A stretch of DNA of 64,000 nt from assembly GCF_004135345.1 (NCBI RefSeq), contig NZ_CP035495.1, positions 2,852,001-2,916,000 on the forward strand, in the 5' to 3' direction. The stretch's first letter is position 1. Each line of letters starts with the position of its first letter. Source of the DNA: Xylanimonas allomyrinae (GTDB lineage: Bacteria; Actinomycetota; Actinomycetes; Actinomycetales; Cellulomonadaceae). The notes beneath the pieces were generated by a model. It had not been told where the DNA came from and did no database searches. It saw nothing but the letters and a program-made list of their open reading frames with translations. The translations under genes and the position numbers were made by a program. Positions 27,948 to 37,974 of the stretch are shown here, piece by piece.

Positions 27948-30008
27948 GTGACGAATCGGAATGACGGCGGATACGACGCCGGGAACATCACCGTCCTGGA
28001 AGGTCTCGAGGCCGTCCGCAAGCGTCCGGGCATGTACATCGGCTCCACCGGGGAGCGTGGCCTCCACCACCTTGTGTACGAGGTGGTGGACAACTCGGTC
28101 GACGAGGCGCTCGCCGGCTACGCCGACACCATCGACGTGACGCTCCTGGCCGACGGGGGTGTCCGGGTCGTCGACAACGGCCGTGGCATCCCGGTCGCCG
28201 TCCACCCCACCGAAGGCCGGCCGACCGTCGAGGTCGTCATGACGATCCTGCACGCCGGCGGGAAGTTCGGCGGCGGTGGATACGCCGTCTCGGGTGGTCT
28301 GCACGGTGTGGGCATCTCTGTGGTCAATGCGTTGTCGACGCGCGTGGTCACCGAGGTCGCGCGCGACGGCGCACGGTGGCGCATGGAGTTCGGCAACGGC
28401 GGCCACCCGGTCACCGAGCTCGAGCGGCTCGAGGACACGCAGGAGACGGGTACGACCCAGACGTTCTGGCCCGACCCGGAGATCTTCGAGACCACAGAGT
28501 TCGACTTCGAGACGCTGCGCGCCCGGTTCCAGCAGATGGCGTTCCTCAACAAGGGGCTGTCCATCCGCCTGACGGACGAGCGCGCCGGACATGCGGACCT
28601 TCAGGACGAGGTCGTCGGCAGCGCCGAGCATCCGGCGCAGCCGCGCAAGGACGCCGACGGCGTCGTCGTCGCCGACCTTGACGACGACCCCGCCACCCCT
28701 CCGGTGCGGACGGTCACCTACCGCTACGACGGGGGCCTGACCGACTACGTCAAGCACCTCAACGCGGGCAAGAAGGTCGACCTGATCCACCCCGAGGTCA
28801 TCGACTTCGAGGCGGAGGACACTGAGCGGCGCATCTCGGTCGAGATCGCGATGCAGTGGACGAGCGCGTACAGCGAGTCGGTCCACACGTACGCCAACAC
28901 CATCTCGACGACGGAGGGTGGCACGCACGAGGAGGGCTTCCGTGCGGCGATGACCACGCTGGTCAACTCGTACGCACGGGACAAGGCCATCCTCAAGGAC
29001 AAGGAGGACAACCTCACGGGTGATGACATCCGCGAGGGCCTGACCGCCGTCGTGTCCATCAAGCTCGGCGAGCCGCAGTTCGAGGGCCAGACGAAGACCA
29101 AGCTCGGCAACACCGAGGCCAAGACGTTCGTGCAGCGCGTGGTGCGTGAGCAGCTCACCGACTGGTTCGACTCGCACCCCAGCGAGGCCAAGGACATCAT
29201 CCGCAAGGCCATCCAGGCGTCGCAGGCGCGCATCGCGGCCCGCAAGGCGCGCGAGGCGACCCGACGCAAGGGCATCCTGTCGAGCGGTGGCATGCCGGGA
29301 AAGCTCAAGGACTGCCAGTCCAACCGCGCCGAGGAATGCGAGATCTACATCGTCGAGGGTGACTCGGCCGGTGGTTCCGCCGTCCGTGGGCGCAACCCGC
29401 ACAACCAGGCGATCCTCCCGATCCGCGGAAAGATCCTCAACGTCGAGCGCGCGCGTCTCGACAAGGCGCTGTCGAACCAAGAGGTCCAGTCGCTCATCAC
29501 GGCGTTCGGCACCGGCATCGGCGAGGACTTCGATCTCACCAAGCTGAGGTACCACAAGATCATCCTCATGGCCGACGCCGACGTCGACGGCCAGCACATC
29601 GCGACCCTGCTGCTCACGCTGCTGTTCCGGTACATGCGACCGCTCATCGAGCACGGGTACGTGTACCTCGCGATGCCGCCGCTGTACCGGCTCAAGTGGT
29701 CCAACGCGCCGCACGACTACGTCTACTCCGACAAGGAGAAGGACGCGTTCATGCGGGAGGGTCTCGCCGCCGGCCGGCGCATGCCGAAGGACAAGGGCAT
29801 CCAGCGCTACAAGGGTCTGGGTGAGATGGACTACCAGGAGCTGTGGGAGACGACCATGGACCCCGACCACCGCACGCTGCGGCAGGTCACCATGGACGAC
29901 GCCGCCGCGGCCGACGAGATCTTCTCCATGCTGATGGGCGAGGACGTCGAGTCCCGCCGCAGCTTCATCCAGCGCAACGCCAAGGACGTCCGCTTCCTCG
30001 ATATCTGA
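27948..30008 (+). CDS. gyrB: DNA gyrase subunit B
   Basis: This is the ATPase subunit of gyrase, 686 residues from GTG 27948. That start has GAGGAG 11 bases upstream; an ATG at 27900 would add 16 residues. GHKL ATPase motifs: [43 protein letters not shown] and [10 protein letters not shown]. The TOPRIM domain has [14 protein letters not shown] and [16 protein letters not shown]. The C terminus ends [14 protein letters not shown] as in all GyrB. It forms an operon with gyrA. Confidence 0.97.
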   Translation: MTNRNDGGYDAGNITVLEGLEAVRKRPGMYIGSTGERGLHHLVYEVVDNSVDEALAGYADTIDVTLLADGGVRVVDNGRGIPVAVHPTEGRPTVEVVMTILHAGGKFGGGGYAVSGGLHGVGISVVNALSTRVVTEVARDGARWRMEFGNGGHPVTELERLEDTQETGTTQTFWPDPEIFETTEFDFETLRARFQQMAFLNKGLSIRLTDERAGHADLQDEVVGSAEHPAQPRKDADGVVVADLDDDPATPPVRTVTYRYDGGLTDYVKHLNAGKKVDLIHPEVIDFEAEDTERRISVEIAMQWTSAYSESVHTYANTISTTEGGTHEEGFRAAMTTLVNSYARDKAILKDKEDNLTGDDIREGLTAVVSIKLGEPQFEGQTKTKLGNTEAKTFVQRVVREQLTDWFDSHPSEAKDIIRKAIQASQARIAARKAREATRRKGILSSGGMPGKLKDCQSNRAEECEIYIVEGDSAGGSAVRGRNPHNQAILPIRGKILNVERARLDKALSNQEVQSLITAFGTGIGEDFDLTKLRYHKIILMADADVDGQHIATLLLTLLFRYMRPLIEHGYVYLAMPPLYRLKWSNAPHDYVYSDKEKDAFMREGLAAGRRMPKDKGIQRYKGLGEMDYQELWETTMDPDHRTLRQVTMDDAAAADEIFSMLMGEDVESRRSFIQRNAKDVRFLDI

Positions 30009-30053
30009 GCCGCCGCGCACAGATATCCACAGGAATCAGGAAGGAACTGATTG

Positions 30054-32621
30054 ATGACGGACGAGACCACGCCGCTGCCCGATCTCCCCGAGGTCCACCA
30101 CGGTCGGATCGAACAGGTCGACCTCAACCTTGAGATGCAGCGCAGCTACCTCGACTACGCGATGAGCGTGATCGTCGGCCGCGCGCTGCCCGACGTGCGC
30201 GACGGCCTCAAGCCCGTCCATCGTCGCGTGATCTACGCGATGTACGACGGCGGCTACCGGCCCGATCGCGGTTTTAGCAAGTGCGCCCGCGTCGTCGGCG
30301 ACGTGATGGGCAAGTACCACCCGCACGGCGACTCGGCGATCTACGACACCCTGGTGCGTCTTGTCCAGGACTGGTCGCTGCGCTACCCGCTCGTCGCCGG
30401 CCAGGGGAACTTCGGCTCCCCCGGCAACGACCCCGCGGCCGCCCCGCGGTACACCGAGTGCCGCATGGCTCCGATCGCCATGGAGATGGTCCGGGACATC
30501 GACAAGAACACCGTCGACTTCCAGGACAACTACGACGGCGAGGAGCAGGAGCCCGTCGTCCTGCCCGCGCGGTTCCCGAACCTGCTGGTCAACGGCTCGG
30601 CCGGCATCGCCGTCGGCATGGCCACGAACATCCCGCCGCACAACCTGCGCGAGGTCGCCGAGGGCGTGCGCTGGCACCTGGCGAACCCCGAGGCGACGCG
30701 CGAGGAGCTCCTCGCGGCGCTCATGCAGCGCGTCAAGGGCCCCGACTTCCCCACGGGCGCGCAGATCCTCGGCACCAAGGGCATCGAGGAGGCGTACCGC
30801 ACGGGCCGCGGGTCCATCACGATGCGCGCGGTGGTCAACGTCGAGGAGATCCAGAACCGGATCTGCCTGGTGGTGACCGAGCTGCCCTACCAGGTCAATC
30901 CGGACAACCTCGCCGCGAAGATCGCCGACCTGGTCAACGACGGTCGCCTGGCCGGCATCGCCGACATCCGCGACGAGACCTCGGGCCGCACCGGGCAGCG
31001 GCTGGTGATCGTGCTCAAGCGCGACGCCGTCGCGAAGGTCGTGCTCAACAACCTCTACAAGCACACGCAGCTGCAGGACACGTTCGGCGCGAACATGCTC
31101 GCGCTGGTCGACGGCGTGCCGCGAACGCTGAGCCTCGACGCGTTCATCCGTCACTGGACGACGCACCAGATCGACGTCGTGCGCCGCCGGACGGAGTACC
31201 TGCTCGCCGACGCCGAGAAGCGGATCCACATCCTGCGCGGCTACCTCAAGGCGCTCGACGCGCTCGACGAGGTCATCGCGCTCATCCGCCGCTCGCCGGA
31301 CGCCGAGCAAGCCCGCCTGGGCCTCATGGAGCTGCTCGACGTCGACGAGGCGCAGGCCAACGCGATCCTGCAGCTCCAGCTGCGGCGCCTCGCGGCCCTC
31401 GAACGCCAGAAGATCATCGACGAGCACGCCGAGATCGAGGCCGAGATCATCGACTTCCGCGACATCCTCGCGAAGCCGGGACGCCAGCGCAGCATCGTCG
31501 GGGAGGAGCTCGACGGCATCGTCGAGAAGTACGGCGACGAGCGCCGCACCCACATCCTCCCGTACGACGGCGACATGTCGATCGAGGACCTCATCCCCGA
31601 GGAGGAGGTCGTCGTCACGATCACGCGCGGCGGCTACGCCAAGCGCACCCGCAGCGACGCCTACCGCCAGCAGAAGCGCGGCGGCAAGGGCGTGCGCGGC
31701 ACGCAGTTGCGTGAGGACGACATCGTCGAGCACTTCTTCGTCACGACGACGCACCACTGGCTCCTGTTCTTCACGAACTTCGGCCGGGTCTACCGTGCGA
31801 AGGGCTACGAGCTGCCCGAGGGGTCGCGCGACTCCAAGGGTCAGCACGTCGCCAACATGCTGGCCTTCCAGCCGGGTGAGCGGATCGCCCAGGTGCTCGA
31901 CCTGCGCGACTACGACGCCGCCGAGTACCTCGTGCTCGCCACGCGCCGCGGCCTCGTCAAGAAGACCAAGCTCCAGGAGTACAACTCGCCGCGCTCGGCC
32001 GGCCTCATCGCGATCAACCTGCGCGAGGACGAGGACGGTCAGCCCGACGAGCTCATCGGTGCGATGCTCGTCGACTCCGAGAACGACATCATCCTGGTCT
32101 CGCGCAAGGGGCAGTCGATCCGTTTCCCGGCCAACGACGAGAGCCTGCGGCCGATGGGGCGTGCGACGTCCGGTGTCACGGGCATGAAGTTCCGCGACGG
32201 CGACGAGGTGCTCTCCGCGGCGGTCGTCCGTGAGGACGCGTACCTGTTCACGGTCACCGAGTCGGGCATGGCCAAGCGCACGGCGCTGTCGGTCGAGAAC
32301 TACCGCCAGCAGGGCCGTGGCGGTCTCGGCATCCGTGTCGCCAACCTGCCCGAGGAGCGTGGCGACCTGGTCGGTGCGCTCGTCGTGGACGAGGACGACG
32401 AGGTGCTGGTCATCATGGAACGCGGCAAGATCGTGCGATCGGCGGTCGACGAAGTGCGTGCCACGGGCCGAACGACGCAGGGCGTGACCTTCGCCAAGGC
32501 GGACCGGGGTGATCGCATCATCGCCGTCGCACGGAACGTCGAGCGACGTGACGACGAGGAGTCGGCTAGCGTGGACGGCGTGTCTGCGCCGGGCGAGCCC
32601 GCGGACGCCGACGAGAAGTGA
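30054..32621 (+). CDS. gyrA: DNA gyrase subunit A
   Basis: This 855-residue subunit cuts and reseals DNA. The active-site tyrosine is Y133 in [10 protein letters not shown]. The quinolone-resistance region reads [16 protein letters not shown], with the sensitive-type Ser94 and Asp98 both present. The GyrA box [11 protein letters not shown] begins the C-terminal beta-pinwheel. ATG 30054 is preferred to the TTG at 30051; AAGGAA precedes both. It is 45 bases after gyrB. Confidence 0.98.
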   Translation: MTDETTPLPDLPEVHHGRIEQVDLNLEMQRSYLDYAMSVIVGRALPDVRDGLKPVHRRVIYAMYDGGYRPDRGFSKCARVVGDVMGKYHPHGDSAIYDTLVRLVQDWSLRYPLVAGQGNFGSPGNDPAAAPRYTECRMAPIAMEMVRDIDKNTVDFQDNYDGEEQEPVVLPARFPNLLVNGSAGIAVGMATNIPPHNLREVAEGVRWHLANPEATREELLAALMQRVKGPDFPTGAQILGTKGIEEAYRTGRGSITMRAVVNVEEIQNRICLVVTELPYQVNPDNLAAKIADLVNDGRLAGIADIRDETSGRTGQRLVIVLKRDAVAKVVLNNLYKHTQLQDTFGANMLALVDGVPRTLSLDAFIRHWTTHQIDVVRRRTEYLLADAEKRIHILRGYLKALDALDEVIALIRRSPDAEQARLGLMELLDVDEAQANAILQLQLRRLAALERQKIIDEHAEIEAEIIDFRDILAKPGRQRSIVGEELDGIVEKYGDERRTHILPYDGDMSIEDLIPEEEVVVTITRGGYAKRTRSDAYRQQKRGGKGVRGTQLREDDIVEHFFVTTTHHWLLFFTNFGRVYRAKGYELPEGSRDSKGQHVANMLAFQPGERIAQVLDLRDYDAAEYLVLATRRGLVKKTKLQEYNSPRSAGLIAINLREDEDGQPDELIGAMLVDSENDIILVSRKGQSIRFPANDESLRPMGRATSGVTGMKFRDGDEVLSAAVVREDAYLFTVTESGMAKRTALSVENYRQQGRGGLGIRVANLPEERGDLVGALVVDEDDEVLVIMERGKIVRSAVDEVRATGRTTQGVTFAKADRGDRIIAVARNVERRDDEESASVDGVSAPGEPADADEK

Positions 32622-32640
32622 CCAGGACGCGAGGGAAACG

Positions 32641-33420
32641 ATGACGACGAAGAACAAGGCCACGGGTAGCGTCGCGCCCTCGGTTCCCCCGGTTCCGCCA
32701 CCGCCGACCTCGGAGACGTCGGACGACGCCACCCGCGCGGGCGCCGTCAACGCCGCGCGCGCAGCCATCGCGGCGGCTCGTGACGCCGCCAAGCGCATCC
32801 AGCCGGGCCTGGATGCGGCGCAGGGGTCCGCTGAAGCAGCACCGCCCTCGGCCGGTCGACCGACCTCGGACACGAAGCCCAGCCGCCCGCAGGGCAAGTC
32901 CGGCAAGTCCGGCAAGACGGCTCGTCCCGAGATGCACTACGACGTCGGCGGCGTGCGCCTGACTCCCGATGGCGCCGCGGCGTCCGGTCAGGGTGCCCCT
33001 GCCGGAGCGGCCGCGCGGCCGGGCGGTCCTCAGATCGCCCCGCTCTCGGGCGCGGCTGGCCCGCGACGCGTGCGCCTGACCGTGTCACGCGTCGACCCGT
33101 GGTCGGTCATGAAGCTGGCGTTCCTGCTCGCCGTCGCGATCGGCATCATGATGGTCGTCGCGGCGACGGTGTTCTGGTACGTCGTCGACGGGCTCGGCGT
33201 CTTCGACTCGATCCAGCAGTTCGTCAACCAGGTCGTCGGCGAGCAGACCGACTTCGACATCACGCAGTTCGTGGCCGTCGACAGGTTCGTCTCGCTCGCG
33301 ACGCTCATCGCCGTCGTCAACGTGGTGCTGCTGACCGCGCTCGCGACGATCATGGCGCTGCTGTACAACATCACGGCGGCACTGGTGGGCGGCATGCACG
33401 TGACCCTGACCGACGACTGA
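32641..33420 (+). CDS. DUF3566 membrane protein
   Basis: This 259-residue protein has an Ala/Pro-rich cytoplasmic N-terminal half and a C-terminal DUF3566 domain with RRVRLTVSRVDPWSVMKLAF. Two membrane helices follow (LLAVAIGIMMVVAATVFWYV and VVNVVLLTALATIMALLY). The family is almost always encoded just after gyrA in actinobacteria; its function is not known. ATG 32641 lies 19 bases after the gyrA stop, with GAGGGAAACG before it. Confidence 0.92.
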   Translation: MTTKNKATGSVAPSVPPVPPPPTSETSDDATRAGAVNAARAAIAAARDAAKRIQPGLDAAQGSAEAAPPSAGRPTSDTKPSRPQGKSGKSGKTARPEMHYDVGGVRLTPDGAAASGQGAPAGAAARPGGPQIAPLSGAAGPRRVRLTVSRVDPWSVMKLAFLLAVAIGIMMVVAATVFWYVVDGLGVFDSIQQFVNQVVGEQTDFDITQFVAVDRFVSLATLIAVVNVVLLTALATIMALLYNITAALVGGMHVTLTDD

Positions 33421-33454
33421 CGCCATCGTCACAGCCCACGCTGCCCGGACCGTT

Positions 33455-33483
33455 TTGGTGGGCGGCCACGGCTGAGGTAAGGT
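33455..33483 (+). promoter_or_regulatory. Promoter for tRNA-Ile
   Basis: A -35 TTGGTG (33455-33460), a 17-base spacer and a -10 TAAGGT (33478-33483) are followed by the tRNA 35 bases later. Confidence 0.6.
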
Positions 33484-33518
33484 TTCGTGCTGCACGCGCC
33501 GCGCGAAACGGCGGGTAC

Positions 33519-33592
33519 GGGGCTATAGCTCAGACGGTTAGAGCGCTTCCCTGATAAGGAAGAGGTCGGAGGTTCAAGTCCTCCTAGCCCCA
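33519..33592 (+). tRNA. ileT: tRNA-Ile (GAT anticodon)
   Basis: The acceptor stem GGGGCTA pairs with TAGCCCC (33585-33591). The anticodon loop CTGATAA has GAT at 33553-33555. The T loop GGTTCAAGTCC is present. CCA is not encoded. Confidence 0.97.
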
Positions 33593-33671
33593 CTCACACG
33601 GCGTCCTGGCGAGACTCGCGGGGACGCCGTCGCCGCAACGGCAACGCGTCACCCAGACGAGGAGGCATTCG

Positions 33672-33791
33672 ATGAAGAAGCTGCTCTTGCTTCTGATCGC
33701 GGCAGCGGCGGGCTACGTCGTCTGGCGTCGGATCTCCGGCGGCAACGCGGAGCGCGACCTGTGGTCTGAGGTCACGGACGCGCTCGAGTGA
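33672..33791 (+). CDS. DLW-39 family small protein
   Basis: This 39-residue protein begins with a hydrophobic helix (MKKLLLLLIAAAAGYVVW), likely a membrane anchor, and ends NAERDLWSEVTDALE with the DLW motif that names the family. It is found between tRNA-Ile and tRNA-Ala in many actinobacteria; function unknown. ATG 33672 has GAGGAGG eight bases upstream, a strong ribosome site. Confidence 0.92.
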   Translation: MKKLLLLLIAAAAGYVVWRRISGGNAERDLWSEVTDALE

Positions 33792-33835
33792 GTGTGGCGC
33801 CCCTGGCGGGCGCGACGACACGCGAGAGCGTGAGC

Positions 33836-33911
33836 GGGGCCATGGCGCAATTGGTAGCGCACCTGCTTTGCAAGCAGGGGGTTAGGGGTTCGAGTCCCCT
33901 TGGCTCCACCA
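33836..33911 (+). tRNA. alaT: tRNA-Ala (TGC anticodon)
   Basis: The acceptor stem GGGGCCA pairs with TGGCTCC. The anticodon loop TTTGCAA has TGC at 33869-33871. The T arm is GGGGTTCGAGTCCCC. The 3' CCA is encoded (33909-33911). Confidence 0.97.
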
Positions 33912-33915
33912 CACG

Positions 33916-33947
33916 GAAGGGCCGCTGACACAGGTCGGCGGCCCTTC
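33916..33947 (+). terminator. Terminator after tRNA-Ala
   Basis: GAAGGGCCGC (33916-33925) pairs perfectly with GCGGCCCTTC (33938-33947) across a 12-base loop. It may also serve the convergent histidine kinase gene, whose stop is at 33951. Confidence 0.8.
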
Positions 33948-33950
33948 TGC

Positions 33951-35084
33951 TCACACCGCGGCAGGCAGCGCCACGTTCAGTCGCATCCCCCGCTCGAGCT
34001 TCTCGGCGCTGACCTGTCCCCCGTGCGCCCGGACGATCCCTTCGACGATCGCCAGCCCGAGCCCGGCGCCCGCGTTCAGGCCCGCTTCCGCCTCGGGGGT
34101 GCGGGCGGTGTCGGCGCGCCACCCGATCTCGAACATGCGTCCCAGGTCCTCGCTCTTGACGCCGCTGCCGCTGTCGACGACGGACAGCACGAGGCTGTCC
34201 TGGTCGCGTCGAGCGGTGATGAGCACCTCGGAGTCTTGCGGCGCGTAGCGGATGGAGTTGCTCAGCAGGTTGACGACGACGCGGGTCAGCTCGTGCGGGT
34301 CGGCGCGCAGCGTCTGGCCCTCGACGCCGGCGTGGGTCAGGCGGATGCCGCGCGCGGCGGCGATCGTGGCGACGTCGGCGACGGCGTCGGAGACGACGTC
34401 GAGCAGCACGATCTCCTCGGTGCGCAGCCGCAGGGCGCCGCTCTGCAGCTGCGACAGCTCGTAGAGGTCGTCGACCATCCGGCTCATCCGGGAGACCTGG
34501 GTGCGGATGCGGCGCAGGTAGTCGCCGGGGTTCTCGACACCGCCGTCCTCGAGCGACTCGGCGAGGGCGCTGACACCGGTGAGCGGCGTGCGCAGGTCGT
34601 GCGAGATCCAGGCGAAGAACTGCCGTCGGGAGGCGTCGAGCTGTTCGAGGTCGGCGCGAGCGGCCGCAAGACGGCGTGAGGTGTCGGCGAGCTGCGCGGA
34701 GAGCGTGGCGATCTCGCGGCCGGCGTGGTCGTCGGCGGCGACGACGGCACCGTCGCCCACGCGCTCGACCGACACCTCGATGGTGCTGAGCGCGCGGCGC
34801 ACCGCGCGGGTGCCCAGGAGCGCGGCCGCCATGCTCAGGCAGGCGGAGATGCCGATGACCCAGAACAGCACCTCGAGGTCGTGCCGGGACAGGTACATCT
34901 CGGCGGCGATCGCGGACGTCGAGACGACGACGGAGGCGAGGGTGGCGGCGACGATCACGATCGTCTGGAACGCGATGGTCCGACGACGCCCCCAGCGCAG
35001 GGCGAGGAGGGCGAGCAGGGTGACGCCTCCCGTGCACACGGCGGCCGTGGCGAGGATGAGGGCAAGGTCGTGCGCGCTGAGCAT
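33951..35084 (-). CDS. Sensor histidine kinase (OmpR-type partner)
   Basis: This 377-residue membrane kinase has two N-terminal hydrophobic segments with a very short outside loop, so it probably senses membrane or intracellular signals. The H box is FFAWISHDLRTPLTGVSA. The N box is NLLSNSIRYAPQ, the G1 box VVDSGSGV and the G2 box GAGLGLAIVEGIVRAHGG. ATG 35084 overlaps the regulator's stop by one base, giving coupled translation. The signal is unknown; the divergent DM13 and DoxX genes are the most likely targets by position. Confidence 0.92.
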   Translation of the reverse strand: MLSAHDLALILATAAVCTGGVTLLALLALRWGRRRTIAFQTIVIVAATLASVVVSTSAIAAEMYLSRHDLEVLFWVIGISACLSMAAALLGTRAVRRALSTIEVSVERVGDGAVVAADDHAGREIATLSAQLADTSRRLAAARADLEQLDASRRQFFAWISHDLRTPLTGVSALAESLEDGGVENPGDYLRRIRTQVSRMSRMVDDLYELSQLQSGALRLRTEEIVLLDVVSDAVADVATIAAARGIRLTHAGVEGQTLRADPHELTRVVVNLLSNSIRYAPQDSEVLITARRDQDSLVLSVVDSGSGVKSEDLGRMFEIGWRADTARTPEAEAGLNAGAGLGLAIVEGIVRAHGGQVSAEKLERGMRLNVALPAAV

Positions 35085-35782
35085 CAGGCTGCCTCCTCGA
35101 CGGTGAAGCGGTAGCCACGGCCCCACTCGGTGAGCAGGTACCGCGGGAACCGGGGCTCGGGCTCGATCTTCTCGCGCAGCCGGCGCACATGGACGGTCAC
35201 GGTGGAGGGCTCACCGAACGTCCAGCCCCACACCTCGCGAAGGATGTCGTCGCGGGACAGGACGCGGCCGGGGTTCTGCAGCAGGAAGAGCAGCAGCTCG
35301 TACTCGCGCGTCGTGAGGGCGACCTCGTCGCCGTCGACGGAGATGCGGCGCTGCGTGGGGTTGACGCGGAACGGACCGAGCGTGAACGCCGACGGCGAGA
35401 CGTGCTGCCCCCGCGCGCGTCGCACGAGCGCGTCGACGCGCAGCTGCAGCTCGCGCAGCGCGAAGGGCTTGGACAGGTAGTCGTCCGCACCGTGCTCAAG
35501 ACCGTCGATCCGCTCCTCGACGGCGTCGAGCACGGTCAGCATGATGACGGGGGTGTGCGGGGAGTCGAGGCGCACCTGGCGGCACAGCTCGTCACCGCTG
35601 ACGCCCGGGAGCATCCGGTCGAGGATCAGCACGTCGGGCCTGGCGGTGCGCAGCGTCTCGCGTGCCGCGCCACCGTCGCTGATGCCGGTCACCGAGTAGC
35701 CGCGGCGGCGCAGGTAGTCGGAGACGACCGTCAGGACGGTGGGATCGTCTTCGACGACGAGTACCTCGATGTCCTGGCGCAT
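35084..35782 (-). CDS. Response regulator, OmpR/PhoB family
   Basis: This 232-residue regulator has a receiver domain with acidic pocket VVEDD, the phosphoacceptor in DVLILDRMLPGVSG and the switch lysine in YLSKPFALRELQLRV. A winged-helix domain has LTTREYELLLFLLQNPGRVLSRDDIL and VTVHVRRLREKIE. ATG 35782 is chosen because upstream residues do not belong to the family. It is transcribed divergently from the DM13 gene across 134 bases, which should hold both promoters. Confidence 0.94.
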   Translation of the reverse strand: MRQDIEVLVVEDDPTVLTVVSDYLRRRGYSVTGISDGGAARETLRTARPDVLILDRMLPGVSGDELCRQVRLDSPHTPVIMLTVLDAVEERIDGLEHGADDYLSKPFALRELQLRVDALVRRARGQHVSPSAFTLGPFRVNPTQRRISVDGDEVALTTREYELLLFLLQNPGRVLSRDDILREVWGWTFGEPSTVTVHVRRLREKIEPEPRFPRYLLTEWGRGYRFTVEEAA

Positions 35783-35916
35783 GTTTGGCAGCGTAGTGAA
35801 TCTTCGTGCTCGAAGGACCCCCGGGAATCTTACGGAGTTGAAAGAGTTCCCGCCCTCTTGTCTTCGCCCGCGTACGTTTCGGAGCGTTCTCGTTCCGCTC
35901 AAGGAGAGGTCTTTCC

Positions 35917-36414
35917 ATGCGTCAGTCATCGGTTCTCGGCTCGATCGCCTTCGCGGGCGTCCTCCTGCTTGCTGGTTGCGGCGGCGCAGAGGCGCCCGCC
36001 GACCCGCCGGCCTCCGAGCCCACGATGAAGTCCCAGGAGCAGTCCCCGACGTCGGCCCCGGCTGAGAGTGCCGGTGAGAGCGCCGGTGAGAGCGCCGGTG
36101 AGAGCGCGGGTGAGTCGCGGACGGGCACGTTCGAGGGCCTCAACGACAAGGAGGTGGGCGGCACCGTCGTCGTGAGCGACGACGCGATCGTACTGAGCGA
36201 CTTCTCCTCCGACGAGGGTCCCGACCTGCACGTCTATCTCACCTCAGGCACCGATGAGGCCGCCGTCGCGGCGGGGGTCGAGATCGACGTGGTCGCCTAC
36301 GACGAGGCCTCGCAGAGCTTCGCGCTGGACGGCGTCGACGTGACCGGCTACGACACCGTCGTCATCCACTGCGACAAGGCCAAGGCAGTGTTCGGCGCCG
36401 CGGCACTGGCCTGA
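35917..36414 (+). CDS. DM13 domain lipoprotein
   Basis: This 165-residue exported lipoprotein has a signal peptide with lipobox LLLAGC. A linker with four near-exact GESA repeats (15-base DNA repeats at 36061-36117) follows. The DM13 domain spans about 68-165 (GTFEGLNDKEVGGTVVVSD, FSSDEGPDLHVYLTSG, YDTVVIHCDKAKAVFGAAAL). DM13 proteins are proposed to take part in redox reactions and contain a conserved cysteine, here in IHCDKA. AAGGAG precedes the ATG. Its stop overlaps the DoxX start by one base. Confidence 0.9.
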   Translation: MRQSSVLGSIAFAGVLLLAGCGGAEAPADPPASEPTMKSQEQSPTSAPAESAGESAGESAGESAGESRTGTFEGLNDKEVGGTVVVSDDAIVLSDFSSDEGPDLHVYLTSGTDEAAVAAGVEIDVVAYDEASQSFALDGVDVTGYDTVVIHCDKAKAVFGAAALA

Positions 36415-36923
36415 TGAGCGCACGGCACTCCTGGACCACGTGGATCGCCCCGGCCCTGGCCGGGGCGGTTCGCGTGGCTCTGGGGGTCCTCTGGTTGCTC
36501 GAGGGGACGACCAAGTACCACGCGCACTTCGGCAGCGCCGACATTCGCCTGGTTGCCGACAGCGCACGTGGAAACTCGCGTGTACCGGAGTTTCACAAGG
36601 CTTTCGCGAGCGACATTCTGACCCCGTTCGCCGATGTCTTCGGCGTTGTGGTCCCGCTCGTCGAGGTGGGTTTGGGAATCGCGCTCGTCCTCGGGGTGGC
36701 GAGCCTTCCGGCGGCTTGTCTGTCGGTCATGACGCTCATGGTCTATTGGTTGTCCGACCAGCTGATCGGTCAGTACCCGGTCGCCGTCCTGCTCTCGGCC
36801 GTCGTCCTTGTCGCGCCCGTGTCCGCCACACGCTTCTCGGTCGGTGCGCTGATCCGCCGCAGGGTCGCGGAGGGCTCACCTCTCGCACCGTGGACCGTGG
36901 GTCTGCGTGCTCGCTGGTGGTAG
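36414..36923 (+). CDS. DoxX family membrane protein
   Basis: This 169-residue protein has four predicted membrane helices. The first carries GAVRVALGVLWLLEGTTKYH, typical of DoxX. Some DoxX relatives work with thiol-redox partners in the membrane. Coupling with the DM13 lipoprotein (one-base overlap) suggests a shared membrane redox role, but this is inference. Its end is 40 bases from the convergent ppk2 stop, with no clear terminator between. Confidence 0.82.
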   Translation: MSARHSWTTWIAPALAGAVRVALGVLWLLEGTTKYHAHFGSADIRLVADSARGNSRVPEFHKAFASDILTPFADVFGVVVPLVEVGLGIALVLGVASLPAACLSVMTLMVYWLSDQLIGQYPVAVLLSAVVLVAPVSATRFSVGALIRRRVAEGSPLAPWTVGLRARWW

Positions 36924-36963
36924 GGCTGCCGCGCGGTCGCAGCGGGCCGGGCGTTCGCGGGCG

Positions 36964-37806
36964 CTACGGCCCGCTGTCGCGGTCGGCCTCTTTCAGGACG
37001 CGCGCCGCGTGATCGTCGGCGTACAGGTAGTCGCCGCGGCTCGGGCGGTTGATGTCCTCGTCCTCGGCCGGCATCTCAGGGATCTCGAACGGTGGGTGCG
37101 CGATGGGCTCCCACGGGACGGTGGCGAGGATGTGTTCGATCGCGTTGAGTCGGCTGGCCCTCTTGTCCTCGGACTCGATGGTGACCCACCGGGCCCAGAA
37201 CACGTCAGTGGAGGCGAACATGCGGTCCTTGGCGCGCGAGTAGTCGTTCCACCGGGTGATGGACTCGGTGTCCATGGGCGAGAGCTTCCAACGCCGCATG
37301 GGGTCGCTCGCGCGTGACACGAAGCGCTTGTGCTGCTCCTCGCGGCTCACGGAGAACCACAGCTTGCACAGCACGATGCCGTCCTCGACGAGCATCTGCT
37401 CGAAGCGCGGCGCCTGCCTCAGGAACCGCTCATACTCCTGCTCGGTGCAGAACCCCATGACCCGCTCGACGCCGGCGCGGTTGTACCAGGACCTGTCGAA
37501 GAGGACGACCTCGCCAGCCGCGGGAAGGTGTGCCACGTAGCGCTGGAAGTACCACTGGGACGCCTCGCGCTGCGTCGGGGTGGGCAGCGCCACCACGCGC
37601 ACGGTGCGCGGCGACAGGTACTCGGAGATCCGCTTGATCGCCGACCCCTTGCCTGCGGCGTCGCGGCCCTCGAACAGCACGACGACACGCGCGCCCGTCG
37701 CGCGCACCCACTCCTGCATCTCCACGAGCTGTGCCTGCAGACGGCGAAGCTCCGCCTCGTACACGGCCAGCGGAATGCGCCTGGTCTTGCCCTTGCTCTT
37801 GCCCAT
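36964..37806 (-). CDS. ppk2: Polyphosphate kinase 2
   Basis: This 280-residue enzyme moves phosphate between polyphosphate and nucleotides. It has Walker A FEGRDAAGKGSAIKRI, the lid-region SPRTVRVVALPTPTQRE, Walker B FDRSWYNRAGVE and WKLSPMDTESI. Size and motifs fit class I (ADP-preferring) PPK2. Upstream on its strand are TACGCT (37870-37865, a likely -10) and a 17-base tandem repeat in the leader. Confidence 0.94.
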   Translation of the reverse strand: MGKSKGKTRRIPLAVYEAELRRLQAQLVEMQEWVRATGARVVVLFEGRDAAGKGSAIKRISEYLSPRTVRVVALPTPTQREASQWYFQRYVAHLPAAGEVVLFDRSWYNRAGVERVMGFCTEQEYERFLRQAPRFEQMLVEDGIVLCKLWFSVSREEQHKRFVSRASDPMRRWKLSPMDTESITRWNDYSRAKDRMFASTDVFWARWVTIESEDKRASRLNAIEHILATVPWEPIAHPPFEIPEMPAEDEDINRPSRGDYLYADDHAARVLKEADRDSGP

Positions 37807-37816
37807 CGTCGCCCTT

Positions 37817-37850
37817 GTCTCGTCGTTGAGAGCGTCTCGTCGTTGAGAGC
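37817..37850. repeat. 17-bp perfect tandem repeat in the ppk2 leader
   Basis: GTCTCGTCGTTGAGAGC occurs twice without a gap (37817-37833 and 37834-37850), 11 bases upstream of the ppk2 start. Confidence 0.9.
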
Positions 37851-37974
37851 GTGGTCCCGGTTCGAGCGTAGCGAAGCGCGCCGTGCCGGCCCAGGTGGTG
37901 TGCCCTGGGCAGGCAACGTTGTCGCGCGTCGGCGCTCCGGTGCCGCGGGCAGCGCGCCGTGGGAGAGGCAGGCG

